Assembly (NCBI GenBank): GCA_028819005.1
Contig: JAPPMP010000024.1
Location: 1-64,000 of the forward strand
Length of the DNA: 64,000 bases
Reading direction: 5' to 3'
DNA from: Acidimicrobiaceae bacterium
GTDB taxonomy: Bacteria; Actinomycetota; Acidimicrobiia; Acidimicrobiales; Aldehydirespiratoraceae
Shown: one piece after another, positions 1 to 10,978 of the stretch
Position numbering within the stretch: the stretch's first letter is position 1
Layout of the letters: every line of letters starts with the position of its first letter
Notes under the pieces: model-generated
The model's input: the letters and a program-made list of their open reading frames with translations, nothing else
Databases searched by the model: none
What the model was told of the DNA's origin: nothing
Program-made: the position numbers and the translations under genes

Positions 1-255
1 GAGTTCCCCGCCGAGCTGCGCAAAGCCGTGTACACCACCAACGCCGTCGAGAGCCTCAACGCACGGTTCCGAAGAGCTGTGCGGCACCGAGGCCACTCCC
101 CCAACGAGCAGGCCGCCCTCAAGATCCCCTGCCTCGCCGCCACCACCCGACACACCAACCCCAGCAACCCCACCGGCAAGACCAACCGCTGGAAAACCAT
201 ACTGAACACCCCGACCGTCCACTACGGCGACCGCATCGCCGACCACATCCAATGA
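1..255 (+). mobile_element. IS256-family transposase, C-terminal fragment cut by the window edge
   Basis: The frame is open from base 1 and ends at a TGA at 253-255. It encodes the last 84 residues of a mutator-type (IS256 family) transposase. The diagnostic stretch YTTNAVESLNARFRR followed by RGHSPNEQAA matches the conserved C-terminal block of these DDE enzymes, which contains the catalytic Glu (here in VESLN). The end, with WKTILN and YGDRIADHI, also matches the family terminus. An ATG-like start inside this piece has no meaning because the N-terminal part lies outside the window. Whether the element is intact cannot be judged. It is directly followed by a sequence that looks like an IS right end, so uvrA sits next to an insertion. 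Confidence 0.85.
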
Positions 256-270
256 AAACCACCACAACCC

Positions 271-296
271 GATACACAAAAAAACTGACAGTCCCC
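271..296 (+). repeat. probable right terminal inverted repeat of the IS256-type element
   Basis: About 15 bases after the transposase stop lies GATACACAAAAAAACTGACA followed by GTCCCC. Mutator/IS256 elements commonly end in a CACAAA...TGACAGTCCC type inverted repeat. The left end is outside the window, so the match cannot be confirmed. Confidence 0.45.
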
Positions 297-471
297 CCAA
301 GGACATCAACGCCCGATACCGCCTGATAGACACGCTGTTTTTGTCTGGAGACGAACTCCTAGTCGTTTACTCCGCGCATCTCGACGCGCTCGGCGCAAAC
401 CGCCCCAACTGCGGATGGTCCAGGCCAGAGGAGTGAACTCTTTCTGCGGTCCCCTGGCCTAGGCAAGAGAT

Positions 472-485
472 CGAACGAATGTTCG
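472..485 (+). promoter_or_regulatory. LexA (SOS) box upstream of uvrA
   Basis: The sequence CGAAC-GAAT-GTTCG is an exact match to the Gram-positive and actinobacterial LexA box CGAAC-N4-GTTCG. It ends 34 bases before the GTG start of uvrA, where a repressor would block the promoter. This predicts DNA-damage induction of uvrA. Confidence 0.85.
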
Positions 486-519
486 TGTTTCGACAGGGCG
501 GGGGCGCTAGAGTGCGGGC

Positions 520-3366
<2,847 letters not shown>

Positions 3367-3440
3367 AGGGTGCGCGGAATGCCCGGAGATACTCAATGCG
3401 AACTGGCTCAGAGAGCGCACCCGTGGCCCGAGCGGCCCGT

Positions 3441-3462
3441 GAGCGCAGCGAACAAGAGCGGG
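3441..3462 (+). repeat. dispersed intergenic repeat B, copy 1
   Basis: The 22-base core GAGCGCAGCGAACAAGAGCG+GG lies between uvrA and uvrC, ending 13 bases before the uvrC ATG. It is preceded by CGAGCGGCCCGT. The same core occurs twice before pgk (8503-8524, 8529-8550) and once at 34823-34844. Confidence 0.8.
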
Positions 3463-3475
3463 CGGATCTAAGGCG

Positions 3476-5335
3476 ATGATTTCCCGTCCGCCGACCGGCT
3501 CTATCCCCGACACGCCTGGTTCATACCAGTTCAAGGACCGGGAGGGCCGGGTGATCTACGTCGGCAAGGCCAAGAACCTCCGTTCCCGGCTCTCCAACTA
3601 CTTTCAGAATCCCCGCAAACTGCCGACCCGCACCCGTCAGATGGTTGAGACCGCCGAGTCGGTCGAATGGATTCAGGTGGCCAACGAGGTCGAGGCGCTG
3701 ATGCTGGAGTTCTCGCTCATCCAGCGCCACAAGCCGCGCTTCAACGTCCGCTACACCGACGACAAGTCGTATCCGTTCCTGTGCCTGACGATGATCGACG
3801 AATGGCCCCGGGCGATGGTCATACGAGGCAAACGCAAGAAGGGCAATCGCTATTTCGGACCGTACGGCCAGGCTTACGCCATTCGCGAGACTCTCGACCT
3901 GCTGCTGAGAACGTTCCCCATACGCACGTGTTCGGACAACAAGTTCCGCGATCACCAGAGGCTGGGCAAGCCTTGTCTGCTGTACCACATAGAGAAATGT
4001 GCCGGGCCCTGCGTCGATGAGATCGACAAAGAGACCTACGACGGAATGGTCGCTGAGCTCATCAGCTTTCTCGCCGGCGATACCGATGAAGTGATCGCCA
4101 AGCTCACGGCACAGATGCATGAGGCCAGCGATGCGCTGGAGTACGAGAAGGCGGGCTACTTCAGAGATCGGCTGCGTTCGGTTCGCAAAGCGGTCGAGAA
4201 ACAGCAGATGGTTTTCCCCCGCCGGAGCGATGTCGACGTGATCGGCGTCTTCGACGACGAGCTGGAAGCCGCGGTGCAGGTCTTCTTCGTTCGCAAGGGG
4301 CGGGTCATGGGACGCAGGGGCTTCGTCGTCGACAAGGCAGAAGAGCTCGATGAGCCGGAACTCATGAGCCGGGTGCTTGAACGCCTCTACTTCGACGACA
4401 ACCCCATCGGCTGGCCCTCAGAGGTTCTGGTGCCGAGGCTGCCCCATGATCCGCGGCTGTACGAGGAGTGGATCAGCGAGGCGCGGGGGACGAAAGTGGA
4501 GATTCGGGTGCCGCAACGCGGCGACAAACGGCGTCTTCGCGAAACCGTGACCCAGAACGCCGAGGAGACCTTCAACCGTCACCGTCTCAAGCGCACGAAC
4601 GATCACAACAGCCGCGCCAGAGCGCTCAACGAGTTGCAACAGCATCTCGATCTGCCGCTCGTGCCCCTGCGGATTGAGTGCTACGACATGAGCCATATCG
4701 GCGGAACCGACTATGTGGGGTCGATGGTGGTGGTTGAGGACGGTCTGCCGAAGAAGTCCGACTATCGGCGTTTCCGGATCCAGTCAGTGCCCGGCAACGA
4801 TGACTATGCGGCGATGGGGGAGGTGCTGACCCGCCGGCTGTCGGCGTATCTGAAAGACCGGCAGGTTCCTGTGGAAGAGCGTGACGGTCGGTTCTCCTAT
4901 CCGCCGCAGTTGTTGGTGGTTGACGGCGGCAAGGGACAGCTGGGGGTTGCGGAGCGGGTTCTGGCTGAGCTCGGTCTGTCAGCTGAGATTCCCGTGGTAG
5001 CGCTGGCCAAACAGTTTGAAGAGGTCTTCGTGCCCGGAAGAAGGGGATCAATCCTGCTTCCCCGCCAGTCCGAGGCGCTGTACCTGCTGCAGCGGATCCG
5101 CGACGAGAGCCACCGGTTTGCTATCGCCTATCACCGCCAGTTGCGCGACAAGCGGATGACCCGCTCAGCGCTTGACGGCATCGCTGGCCTCGGCCCGGCC
5201 CGCAAGAAACGCCTGACCAAGGAACTGGGCGGTGTGAACGCAGTGAAACGAGCGGCTCTGGCCGACCTCAAGGGGCTGAGTTGGCTCCCCGACGAGGTGG
5301 CAGAGAATGTCTACACCCATGTCCACCGAACCTGA
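3476..5335 (+). CDS. uvrC: UvrABC excision nuclease subunit C
   Basis: The product is the dual-incision nuclease of nucleotide excision repair, 619 residues. The N-terminal GIY-YIG nuclease is seen in PGSYQF (Y17) and VIYVGKAKNLRSRL (Y28 and the following arginines), making the 3' cut. A UVR motif that binds UvrB lies around residues 205-240 ([20 protein letters not shown]). The RNase H-like domain for the 5' cut shows ECYDMSHIGGTDYVGSMVV and LLVVDGGKGQL. The C-terminus has a tandem helix-hairpin-helix (IAGLGPARKKRL, LKGLSWLPDEVA). Its 3' end overlaps the next gene by 29 bases. In actinobacteria uvrC regularly precedes rapZ; here one extra gene lies between them. Confidence 0.97.
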   Translation: MISRPPTGSIPDTPGSYQFKDREGRVIYVGKAKNLRSRLSNYFQNPRKLPTRTRQMVETAESVEWIQVANEVEALMLEFSLIQRHKPRFNVRYTDDKSYPFLCLTMIDEWPRAMVIRGKRKKGNRYFGPYGQAYAIRETLDLLLRTFPIRTCSDNKFRDHQRLGKPCLLYHIEKCAGPCVDEIDKETYDGMVAELISFLAGDTDEVIAKLTAQMHEASDALEYEKAGYFRDRLRSVRKAVEKQQMVFPRRSDVDVIGVFDDELEAAVQVFFVRKGRVMGRRGFVVDKAEELDEPELMSRVLERLYFDDNPIGWPSEVLVPRLPHDPRLYEEWISEARGTKVEIRVPQRGDKRRLRETVTQNAEETFNRHRLKRTNDHNSRARALNELQQHLDLPLVPLRIECYDMSHIGGTDYVGSMVVVEDGLPKKSDYRRFRIQSVPGNDDYAAMGEVLTRRLSAYLKDRQVPVEERDGRFSYPPQLLVVDGGKGQLGVAERVLAELGLSAEIPVVALAKQFEEVFVPGRRGSILLPRQSEALYLLQRIRDESHRFAIAYHRQLRDKRMTRSALDGIAGLGPARKKRLTKELGGVNAVKRAALADLKGLSWLPDEVAENVYTHVHRT

Positions 5336-6311
5336 CCAGGGACAAGCGACTGCCGAGTCGGGCACGGTTAGCAGCGGTGCCCGCGGGTCTGTGGTGTCGT
5401 CCGCAGCGTTGGGTGGTTCGGGGGTTGGTGCTGGTGGCTGCGGGTCTGCGGCGTCGTCCGCAGCGTTGGGCGGTTCGGGGGTTGGCACTGGTGGCTGCGG
5501 GTCTGCGGCGTCGTCCGCAGCGTTGGGCGGTTTGGAGGTTGGCACTGGTGACCGCGGGTCTGCGGCGTCGTCCGCAGCAACAAGCAACGAGTGGGATGGG
5601 CATGCGCAGTGGTGGCAGCGCGAATTCACCAACGGCGTCGATCCCGAGTACACCGAGCAGATCATCCCGATTGTACTGGAACATCTCGAAGGGCGTGACC
5701 AGGTGCTCGACATCGGCGCGGGTGAAGGCCAGATAGCTCGGGCCTTGACGCAGGCAGGCACTGCGGTTGTCGGGCTAGATCCGACCATGCAACAAGTCCT
5801 CACGGCTCGTGAACGGGCCGGTGGACCGGTCTATGCGGTGTCGCGCAGCGATCACCTGCCTGTGCCCAGCGCTTGTTTCGATGGAGCCGTGGCCTGTCTG
5901 GTCTTTGAGCACATCGACGCACTGGACGAGTCGTTCGCCGAGGTTGCGCGGATCCTGCGACCCGGCGGCCGTTTCGTGTTGATCGTCAACCATCCACTGC
6001 TGCAAACTCCCAACAGTGGACTGATCGTCGACCACATGATCGACCCGCCCGAGACTTATTGGCGCATCGGCGCCTACCTCCAGGAGACAGAGACGATCGA
6101 AGAGATCAACAAGGGCGTCCATTTGCGTTTCGTGCATCGCCCACTGAGCCGCTACCTCAACGGGATGATCGCCGTCGGCCTTGATCTGGTGGCGATGCTC
6201 GAACCTGCCCCACCTCCAGGTTTCTTGGTCAGAGCCCCCGAGCATGAAGCCGACGTTGCAGTGAACACCCCGCGACTCCTGGCGCTCATCGGAGACCGCC
6301 GACAGCCTTAA
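5307..6311 (+). CDS. class I SAM-dependent methyltransferase with a low-complexity repeat N-terminus
   Basis: The protein has 334 residues. From about residue 92 it is a class I methyltransferase: motif I VLDIGAGEGQIARAL, acidic VVGLDPT after strand 2, a post-motif region VACLVFEHI, and RILRPGGRFVLIVNHP. The substrate cannot be read from the sequence. Residues of about 20-95 are three full and one partial 19-residue unit (GSAASSAALGGSGVGTGGC type), produced by a 57-base tandem DNA repeat that also forms hairpins. The repeat is probably not functional protein, and a later start after it is possible. An internal ATG at 5319 is an equal choice to 5307. The start overlaps the end of uvrC. Confidence 0.8.
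   Translation: MSTPMSTEPDQGQATAESGTVSSGARGSVVSSAALGGSGVGAGGCGSAASSAALGGSGVGTGGCGSAASSAALGGLEVGTGDRGSAASSAATSNEWDGHAQWWQREFTNGVDPEYTEQIIPIVLEHLEGRDQVLDIGAGEGQIARALTQAGTAVVGLDPTMQQVLTARERAGGPVYAVSRSDHLPVPSACFDGAVACLVFEHIDALDESFAEVARILRPGGRFVLIVNHPLLQTPNSGLIVDHMIDPPETYWRIGAYLQETETIEEINKGVHLRFVHRPLSRYLNGMIAVGLDLVAMLEPAPPPGFLVRAPEHEADVAVNTPRLLALIGDRRQP
5383..5587 (+). repeat. 57-bp tandem repeat with hairpin core (repeat A), inside the methyltransferase gene
   Basis: The octamer GCGGGTCT recurs at 5383, 5440, 5497 and 5554, an exact 57-base period. Each unit contains TCTGCGGCGTCGTCCGCAGC, in which CTGCGG and CCGCAG pair around a six-base loop; the first unit has GTGG variants. 57 is a multiple of three, so the reading frame is kept. 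The same hairpin core recurs between this gene and rapZ. Confidence 0.9.
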
Positions 6312-6328
6312 CGCCCAGCACCCGTGAC

Positions 6329-6453
6329 CGCGGATCTGCGGCTCCGTCCGCAGCGACAGCAACGGGCTCCGTCCGCAGCGACAGGACCGGGCGCCAGTTA
6401 CCGCGGGTCTGCGGCTCCGTCCGCAGCGACAGCAACGGGCTCCGTCCGCAGCG
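6329..6453 (+). repeat. repeat A, two 73-bp intergenic copies before rapZ
   Basis: CGCGG(A/G)TCTGCGGCTCC begins at 6329 and again at 6402, a 73-base period. Each copy has the CTGCGG-CTCCGT-CCGCAG hairpin, then a second GGGCTCCGTCCGCAGCG. The second copy ends about 14 bases before the rapZ GTG. The core is nearly the same as the unit inside the upstream methyltransferase gene. Confidence 0.85.
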
Positions 6454-6466
6454 CTAACATAGCGCC

Positions 6467-7333
6467 GTGAGCGATCTGGTGGTCATCGCGGGAGTGTCCG
6501 GGGCCGGTCGCACCGTGGCGGCCGACAATCTCGAGGACATGGGCTGGTTCGTGATGGACAACCTTCCACCAGCGCTGATCCCCAAGGTCGCTGAACTCGC
6601 TGACGGATCTTCGGCCGCAGGCGATCGGATGGCGCTGGTAGTCGGCTCGGGCCAACACCAGGACAAGATCGCATCGTTGGTCAGCGCGCTCCGTTCGAAG
6701 TTCACGCGGGTGCAGTTGGTGTTCCTCGACGCTTCCACCGAAGTACTGGTACGACGATATGAATCGAGTCGGCGTCGTCATCCCTTCGACGACGACCAAA
6801 GCGGCAGAGGCGGCACGTTGGGCGAGATCATCAACGCCGAACGGGTTGCGTTGGAGCCGCTGCGGGCCCTGGCTGATCTGGTGATCGACACCTCAGATTT
6901 GAACGTCCACCAGTTGCGCGACCGAATGACCGGAGCTTTCGGCGACGGGAACTGCAGGCACACCATGCAGACGACCGTCTCCTCGTTCGGCTACAAGCAC
7001 GGCCTTCCCATCGACGTCGACCTGGTGATCGATTGCCGGTTCCTGCCGAACCCGCATTGGATTGAGGAGTTGCGCCCCTTGACGGGACTTGACCGGCCCG
7101 TATTCGAATATGTGCTTTCACAACCGGTGACCGATGGGTTTCTGGAACGTCTCAAAAAGCTCCTAGAATTGCTCCTTCCGTTGTACGAGCAGGAAGGCAA
7201 GTCGTATCTCACCGTTGCTTTCGGTTGCACCGGTGGTAGACATCGTTCGGTCGCCATTGCTGAGCGAATGGCCGTGGTTCTCGAGGAATTGGGAGTCCCG
7301 CCATCCGTTGTGCACCGCGACATCAGCATCTGA
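6467..7333 (+). CDS. rapZ: RapZ/YvcJ family nucleotide-binding protein
   Basis: The product is a P-loop protein of the RapZ (YvcJ) family, 288 residues, the usual length. In Enterobacteria RapZ guides decay of the small RNA GlmZ; the role in actinobacteria is less clear. The P-loop GVSGAGRT near residue 9 has Arg in place of Lys, as is common in actinobacterial members. DMGWFVMDNLPPALIP and the C-terminal FGCTGGRHRSVAIAERM are family signatures. The GTG start follows directly after the repeat A copies and gives the normal N-terminus. In most actinobacteria yvcK and whiA come next; here gap follows after 70 bases. Confidence 0.93.
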   Translation: MSDLVVIAGVSGAGRTVAADNLEDMGWFVMDNLPPALIPKVAELADGSSAAGDRMALVVGSGQHQDKIASLVSALRSKFTRVQLVFLDASTEVLVRRYESSRRRHPFDDDQSGRGGTLGEIINAERVALEPLRALADLVIDTSDLNVHQLRDRMTGAFGDGNCRHTMQTTVSSFGYKHGLPIDVDLVIDCRFLPNPHWIEELRPLTGLDRPVFEYVLSQPVTDGFLERLKKLLELLLPLYEQEGKSYLTVAFGCTGGRHRSVAIAERMAVVLEELGVPPSVVHRDISI

Positions 7334-7403
7334 CGGCCATATGTGCTTATCTGCTCTGAGCGACGACCTCAATCACCCACCCACGAACCAGGAGAACCCT
7401 TGA

Positions 7404-8423
7404 ATGACTGTACGCGTCGGCATAAACGGCTTTGGCCGCATCGGCCGCAACTTCTTTCGGGCCGCCAAGGCCCAGGGAGCTGACATCGACTTCGTCGCAG
7501 TCAACGATCTCGGTTCGATCGACGCCATGGCCCATCTTCTGGCGCACGATTCCGTGCACGGCAGCATGGCCGCCGAGATCGAAGCCACAGATGATGGGAT
7601 CAGCGTCGACGGTGATCTCCTGCGGGTCCTCTCCGAACGCAATCCCGAGGATCTGCCGTGGGGCGACCTAGGAGTCGATGTGGTCGTCGAGTCCACCGGG
7701 ATCTTCACCAAGCGCAGCGGTGCCGCCATGCACTGCACCGCGGGTGCTCCCAAGGTGATCATCTCAGCGCCGTCGGGCGACAGCGACGCCACTTTCGTGG
7801 TCGGCGTGAACGACGACGCCTACGACCCGGAGAACCACCATGTGGTGTCCAACGCCTCGTGCACGACCAACTGTTTCGTGCCGATGGTGAAGGTGCTCGA
7901 CGATGCGTTCGGCGTGGTACAGGGACTGATGACGACAGTGCACGGCTACACGGGCGATCAGGCCCTCGTCGACGGACCGCATTCTGATCTGCGCCGAGCC
8001 CGCGCCGCTGCTATCAACATTGTGCCCACCTCGACCGGAGCGGCACGCGCTACCGGGCTGGTCATGAGCGAGATGCAGGGAAAGCTCGACGGCACTTCCA
8101 TGAGGGTGCCGATTCCCGACGGCTCGATCACCGATTTCACCGGTGTGCTCAGCCGCGACGACGTCGCGGTCGCCGAGATCAACGAGGCATTCGCCGATGC
8201 AGCCGCGTCTGGCCCGCTGAGCGGCGTGCTCGTCTATTCCGAAGCGCCGCTGGTGTCCTCCGACATCATCGGCTCGACCGCCTCTTGCGTATTCGACGCC
8301 GGGCTGACCATGGCGCAGGGTTCGCTGGTCAAGATCTTCGGCTGGTATGACAACGAGATGGGCTATTCGAACCGTTTGGTTGATCTCACCCTCGTCGTCG
8401 GAAACCAGAGGCCGAGCCGATAG
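7404..8423 (+). CDS. gap: glyceraldehyde-3-phosphate dehydrogenase, type I
   Basis: The enzyme oxidises glyceraldehyde-3-phosphate to 1,3-bisphosphoglycerate in the cytoplasm. It has 339 residues. The Rossmann start VGINGFGRIGRN, Asp35 in VAVND (NAD preference), the catalytic Cys153 in SNASCTTNC and His180 in TTVHGYTGDQ are all present. The C-terminal WYDNEMGYSNRLVDL is canonical. An AGGAGA Shine-Dalgarno lies before the ATG. It is the first gene of the gap-pgk-tpiA-secG string. Confidence 0.97.
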   Translation: MTVRVGINGFGRIGRNFFRAAKAQGADIDFVAVNDLGSIDAMAHLLAHDSVHGSMAAEIEATDDGISVDGDLLRVLSERNPEDLPWGDLGVDVVVESTGIFTKRSGAAMHCTAGAPKVIISAPSGDSDATFVVGVNDDAYDPENHHVVSNASCTTNCFVPMVKVLDDAFGVVQGLMTTVHGYTGDQALVDGPHSDLRRARAAAINIVPTSTGAARATGLVMSEMQGKLDGTSMRVPIPDGSITDFTGVLSRDDVAVAEINEAFADAAASGPLSGVLVYSEAPLVSSDIIGSTASCVFDAGLTMAQGSLVKIFGWYDNEMGYSNRLVDLTLVVGNQRPSR

Positions 8424-8502
8424 CCAGATGACCTTCAACGCATTTCCGAACCACACGGCGAGGCCGTGGCCGGAGCGGCCCGCCTGCGGCCTTGTGGCCT
8501 GT

Positions 8503-8550
8503 GAGCGCAGCGAACAAGAGCGGGAGCAGAGCGCAGCGAACAAGAGCGGG
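8503..8550 (+). repeat. dispersed intergenic repeat B, two near-adjacent copies
   Basis: Two copies of GAGCGCAGCGAACAAGAGCG+GG at 8503-8524 and 8529-8550 fill most of the gap-pgk spacer, ending 20 bases before the pgk GTG. CGGAGCGGCCCG precedes them, as at the uvrC copy. Confidence 0.85.
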
Positions 8551-8570
8551 AAAGCAGCGTAGCGTCGCAA

Positions 8571-9698
8571 GTGAGTTCCCTTCCCCGGCTTGAAGACCTC
8601 GGAGATCTAGCAGGCAAGTCGGTCCTCTTGCGGGCCGATTTCAATGTGCCGATAATCGACGGCAGGATAAGCGACGACCTGCGCATCCGCGCCGCGCTGC
8701 CGACCATTCGCCGGCTGGTGGGCCAAGGTGCGTCTGTCACCGCTTGCACTCATCTGGGACGGCCCGACGGCCGGCCGGACCCGGCCTATTCGGTTGACCC
8801 GGTTCGCGATCGTCTGAGTGAACTCGTGCCGGGTGTGGAACTTCTGGAGAACCTGCGTTTCGACCCCAGGGAAACAGCCAACGAGGGCTCTTTCGTGGAG
8901 GAGTTGGTGAAGGGTCACGACGCTTTCGTCAATGATGCATTCGGCGCCTCGCATCGGGCTCACGCCTCGATTGTCGGGCCTCCCCGGTTTCTGCCGTCGG
9001 CAGCGGGCCGACTGCTGCACCGCGAGGTCGAAGTTCTCGACGGCCTGCGTGCCACCCCTCGGCGACCCTTCGTCGCGGTCATGGGCGGCTCGAAGGTGAG
9101 TGACAAGCTCGCCGTCATTGAAGCGCTGCTGGAGTCGGTCGATTCGTTGATCGTCGGCGGCGGCATGTGCTTCACCTTCCTTGCCGCCAAGGGGTACTCG
9201 GTGGGAGCGTCGCTGTGCGAAGACGACATGGTCGACACGTGCGCGCGTCTGCTCGACGGCCCCAAGACCATTCATCTGCCGTATGACATCACTGCTATGG
9301 GCCCTGGCGGCAAGCTCATGGATCCGGCGGCCGGCGGTGACGTCCGTCAGATGGGAACGAACTTGCCCGCCGGTTGGACAGGCGTCGACATCGGACCTGG
9401 CAGCGCGGCAGCTTTCGGAGACGTCATCCATGAGGCGGGAACGGTCTTGTGGAACGGGCCGATGGGCGTCTTCGAGGATCCTCGCTTCGGGGGCGGCACG
9501 GGTGCAGTCGCGCAGGCGATGGCCGACACGAAGGCGTTCACCGTCGTGGGTGGCGGCGACAGTGCCGCCGCGGCGAAACTGTTCGGTGTTGAACATGAAA
9601 TGGACCACGTCTCCACCGGTGGTGGGGCATCGCTCGCTCTGATCGAGCAGGGCGATCTGGTCGGCCTCAAGGCCCTGAGAGGAGCCCCCAGTGTCTAA
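8571..9698 (+). CDS. pgk: phosphoglycerate kinase
   Basis: The enzyme transfers phosphate from 1,3-bisphosphoglycerate to ADP. At 375 residues it is slightly shorter than the usual 390-415. It has RADFNVP and RIRAALPTIR in the N-terminal substrate domain, THLGRPDG, ENLRFDPRE, FVNDAFGASHRAHAS, VMGGSKVSDK, the nucleotide-binding WNGPMGVFE and the terminal VVGGGDSAAAA and DHVSTGGGASL. The GTG start follows two copies of repeat B. The 3' end overlaps tpiA by eight bases, so the two are probably translationally coupled. Confidence 0.97.
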   Translation: MSSLPRLEDLGDLAGKSVLLRADFNVPIIDGRISDDLRIRAALPTIRRLVGQGASVTACTHLGRPDGRPDPAYSVDPVRDRLSELVPGVELLENLRFDPRETANEGSFVEELVKGHDAFVNDAFGASHRAHASIVGPPRFLPSAAGRLLHREVEVLDGLRATPRRPFVAVMGGSKVSDKLAVIEALLESVDSLIVGGGMCFTFLAAKGYSVGASLCEDDMVDTCARLLDGPKTIHLPYDITAMGPGGKLMDPAAGGDVRQMGTNLPAGWTGVDIGPGSAAAFGDVIHEAGTVLWNGPMGVFEDPRFGGGTGAVAQAMADTKAFTVVGGGDSAAAAKLFGVEHEMDHVSTGGGASLALIEQGDLVGLKALRGAPSV

Positions 9699-10491
9699 TG
9701 AACCAGTGCCAAATAGTCGCAAACCGCTGATCAGCGGGAACTGGAAGATGAACCACAATCACTTCGAGGCGATCCAGACGATCCAGAAGCTGGCCTACGC
9801 ATTGAACCCACGGGACTACGACCATGTGGACGTGTCGGTCCATCCGCCGTTCACCGACCTGCGCTCGGTGCAGACGGTGCTGCAGGCCGACGACGTTCCA
9901 GTGTCGCTTGGCGCTCAGAATGTTCACATGGCCAGCCACGGGGCGTTCACCGGCGAGATCGCCCCACTCATGCTGGCGAAGCTCAACGTCGAGTATGTGA
10001 TTGTGGGGCACAGCGAACGGCGTGAACTGTTCGCTGAGACCGACGATGTCGTCAACCAGAAGGCGAAGGCGGTGCTCGCGGCGGACATGACTCCAATCGT
10101 CTGTGTCGGCGAGACCCTCGAGCAGCGTCAGGCGGGGGAGGATGAGTCCACTGTGTCGCAACAGATCTCGGGCAGTCTGGCCGGCTTGTCCGGCGATGTC
10201 GTGGCCGGGTTGGTGATCGCCTACGAGCCGATCTGGGCGATCGGCACGGGTGTGACGGCCACACCGAACGACGCCCAGTTGATGTGCGCCCATATTCGCT
10301 CTCTGGTGCGCAGCCGCTGGGGCAACGCCGCGGCCGACTCAGTGCGCATTCAATATGGCGGTTCGGTCAAGGGGGGCAACGCCCCGGAGTTGATGTCGCA
10401 ACCCGATATCGACGGCGCCTTGGTCGGAGGAGCCAGTCTCGACGCCGAAGAGTTCGCCCGGATCGTCAACTTCCGCCTGTACCAGGCGTAA
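9691..10491 (+). CDS. tpiA: triosephosphate isomerase
   Basis: The enzyme interconverts dihydroxyacetone phosphate and glyceraldehyde-3-phosphate. It has 266 residues. Catalytic Lys19 is in SGNWKMN, His107 in IVGHSERR and Glu179 in AYEPIWAIGTG; phosphate-binding IQYGGSVKGGNA and GALVGGASL close the barrel. The GTG start is inside the last codons of pgk. secG lies 146 bases downstream, the standard bacterial order. Confidence 0.97.
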   Translation: MSNEPVPNSRKPLISGNWKMNHNHFEAIQTIQKLAYALNPRDYDHVDVSVHPPFTDLRSVQTVLQADDVPVSLGAQNVHMASHGAFTGEIAPLMLAKLNVEYVIVGHSERRELFAETDDVVNQKAKAVLAADMTPIVCVGETLEQRQAGEDESTVSQQISGSLAGLSGDVVAGLVIAYEPIWAIGTGVTATPNDAQLMCAHIRSLVRSRWGNAAADSVRIQYGGSVKGGNAPELMSQPDIDGALVGGASLDAEEFARIVNFRLYQA

Positions 10492-10637
10492 GCGGTTCGC
10501 TCACCGCTGGTTCAGGGCGCCCGGCTCGTCACGGGTCAGACAGGGGAGAGTCACCTTGTCGACAACAGTTCCTCGGCGACATCGATCAGGACACGTGGCA
10601 GCCCGCTAAGCGGCGGCGATCCGGTTAGGCTGATGGC

Positions 10638-10862
10638 ATGGTTTGGATCGTTGCTCCCCTCTGGCTGATATCAGCGTCTACGTTGATCCTGCTCGTGTTG
10701 CTGCACAGCGGGAAGGGTGGGGGATTGTCGGACATGTTCGGCGGCGGCGCAGGCGCCGCGGCTGCCGGCTCGACAGTGGTCGAGCGCAACCTCGACCGGA
10801 TCACCGTCATCGCCGCGGTGATCTTCGGTTTCTCCTCAGTCGCCTACGCGCTTATTTTCTGA
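10638..10862 (+). CDS. secG: preprotein translocase subunit SecG
   Basis: The product is a small SecYEG accessory subunit in the cytoplasmic membrane. It has 74 residues with two hydrophobic helices (about 3-22 and 55-73), joined by a Gly-rich loop with the family motif LLHSGKGGGLSDMFGGG. Its place after tpiA is the usual actinobacterial one. Confidence 0.92.
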   Translation: MVWIVAPLWLISASTLILLVLLHSGKGGGLSDMFGGGAGAAAAGSTVVERNLDRITVIAAVIFGFSSVAYALIF

Positions 10863-10909
10863 ACCCCCGGTTCCTCGTCCGTTGCCTGAGTGCATTGAAT
10901 CGAGGCGTA

Positions 10910-10939
10910 TTGGATATCGCGACCCCGGCATGTTACGCT
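10910..10939 (+). promoter_or_regulatory. candidate promoter for the CO dehydrogenase operon
   Basis: TTGGAT (10910-10915) and TACGCT (10934-10939) are separated by 18 bases. They lie about 40 bases before the small gene that opens the cox operon. The assignment rests on consensus resemblance only. Confidence 0.3.
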
Positions 10940-10978
10940 CGCTCCCCTAGCCGGGCAGCGTCGCGAGGAGGAAACAGG

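Noticed and set aside
5383..5587. CRISPR-like array
   Set aside because: Units are directly joined with no unique spacers, and no cas genes are near.
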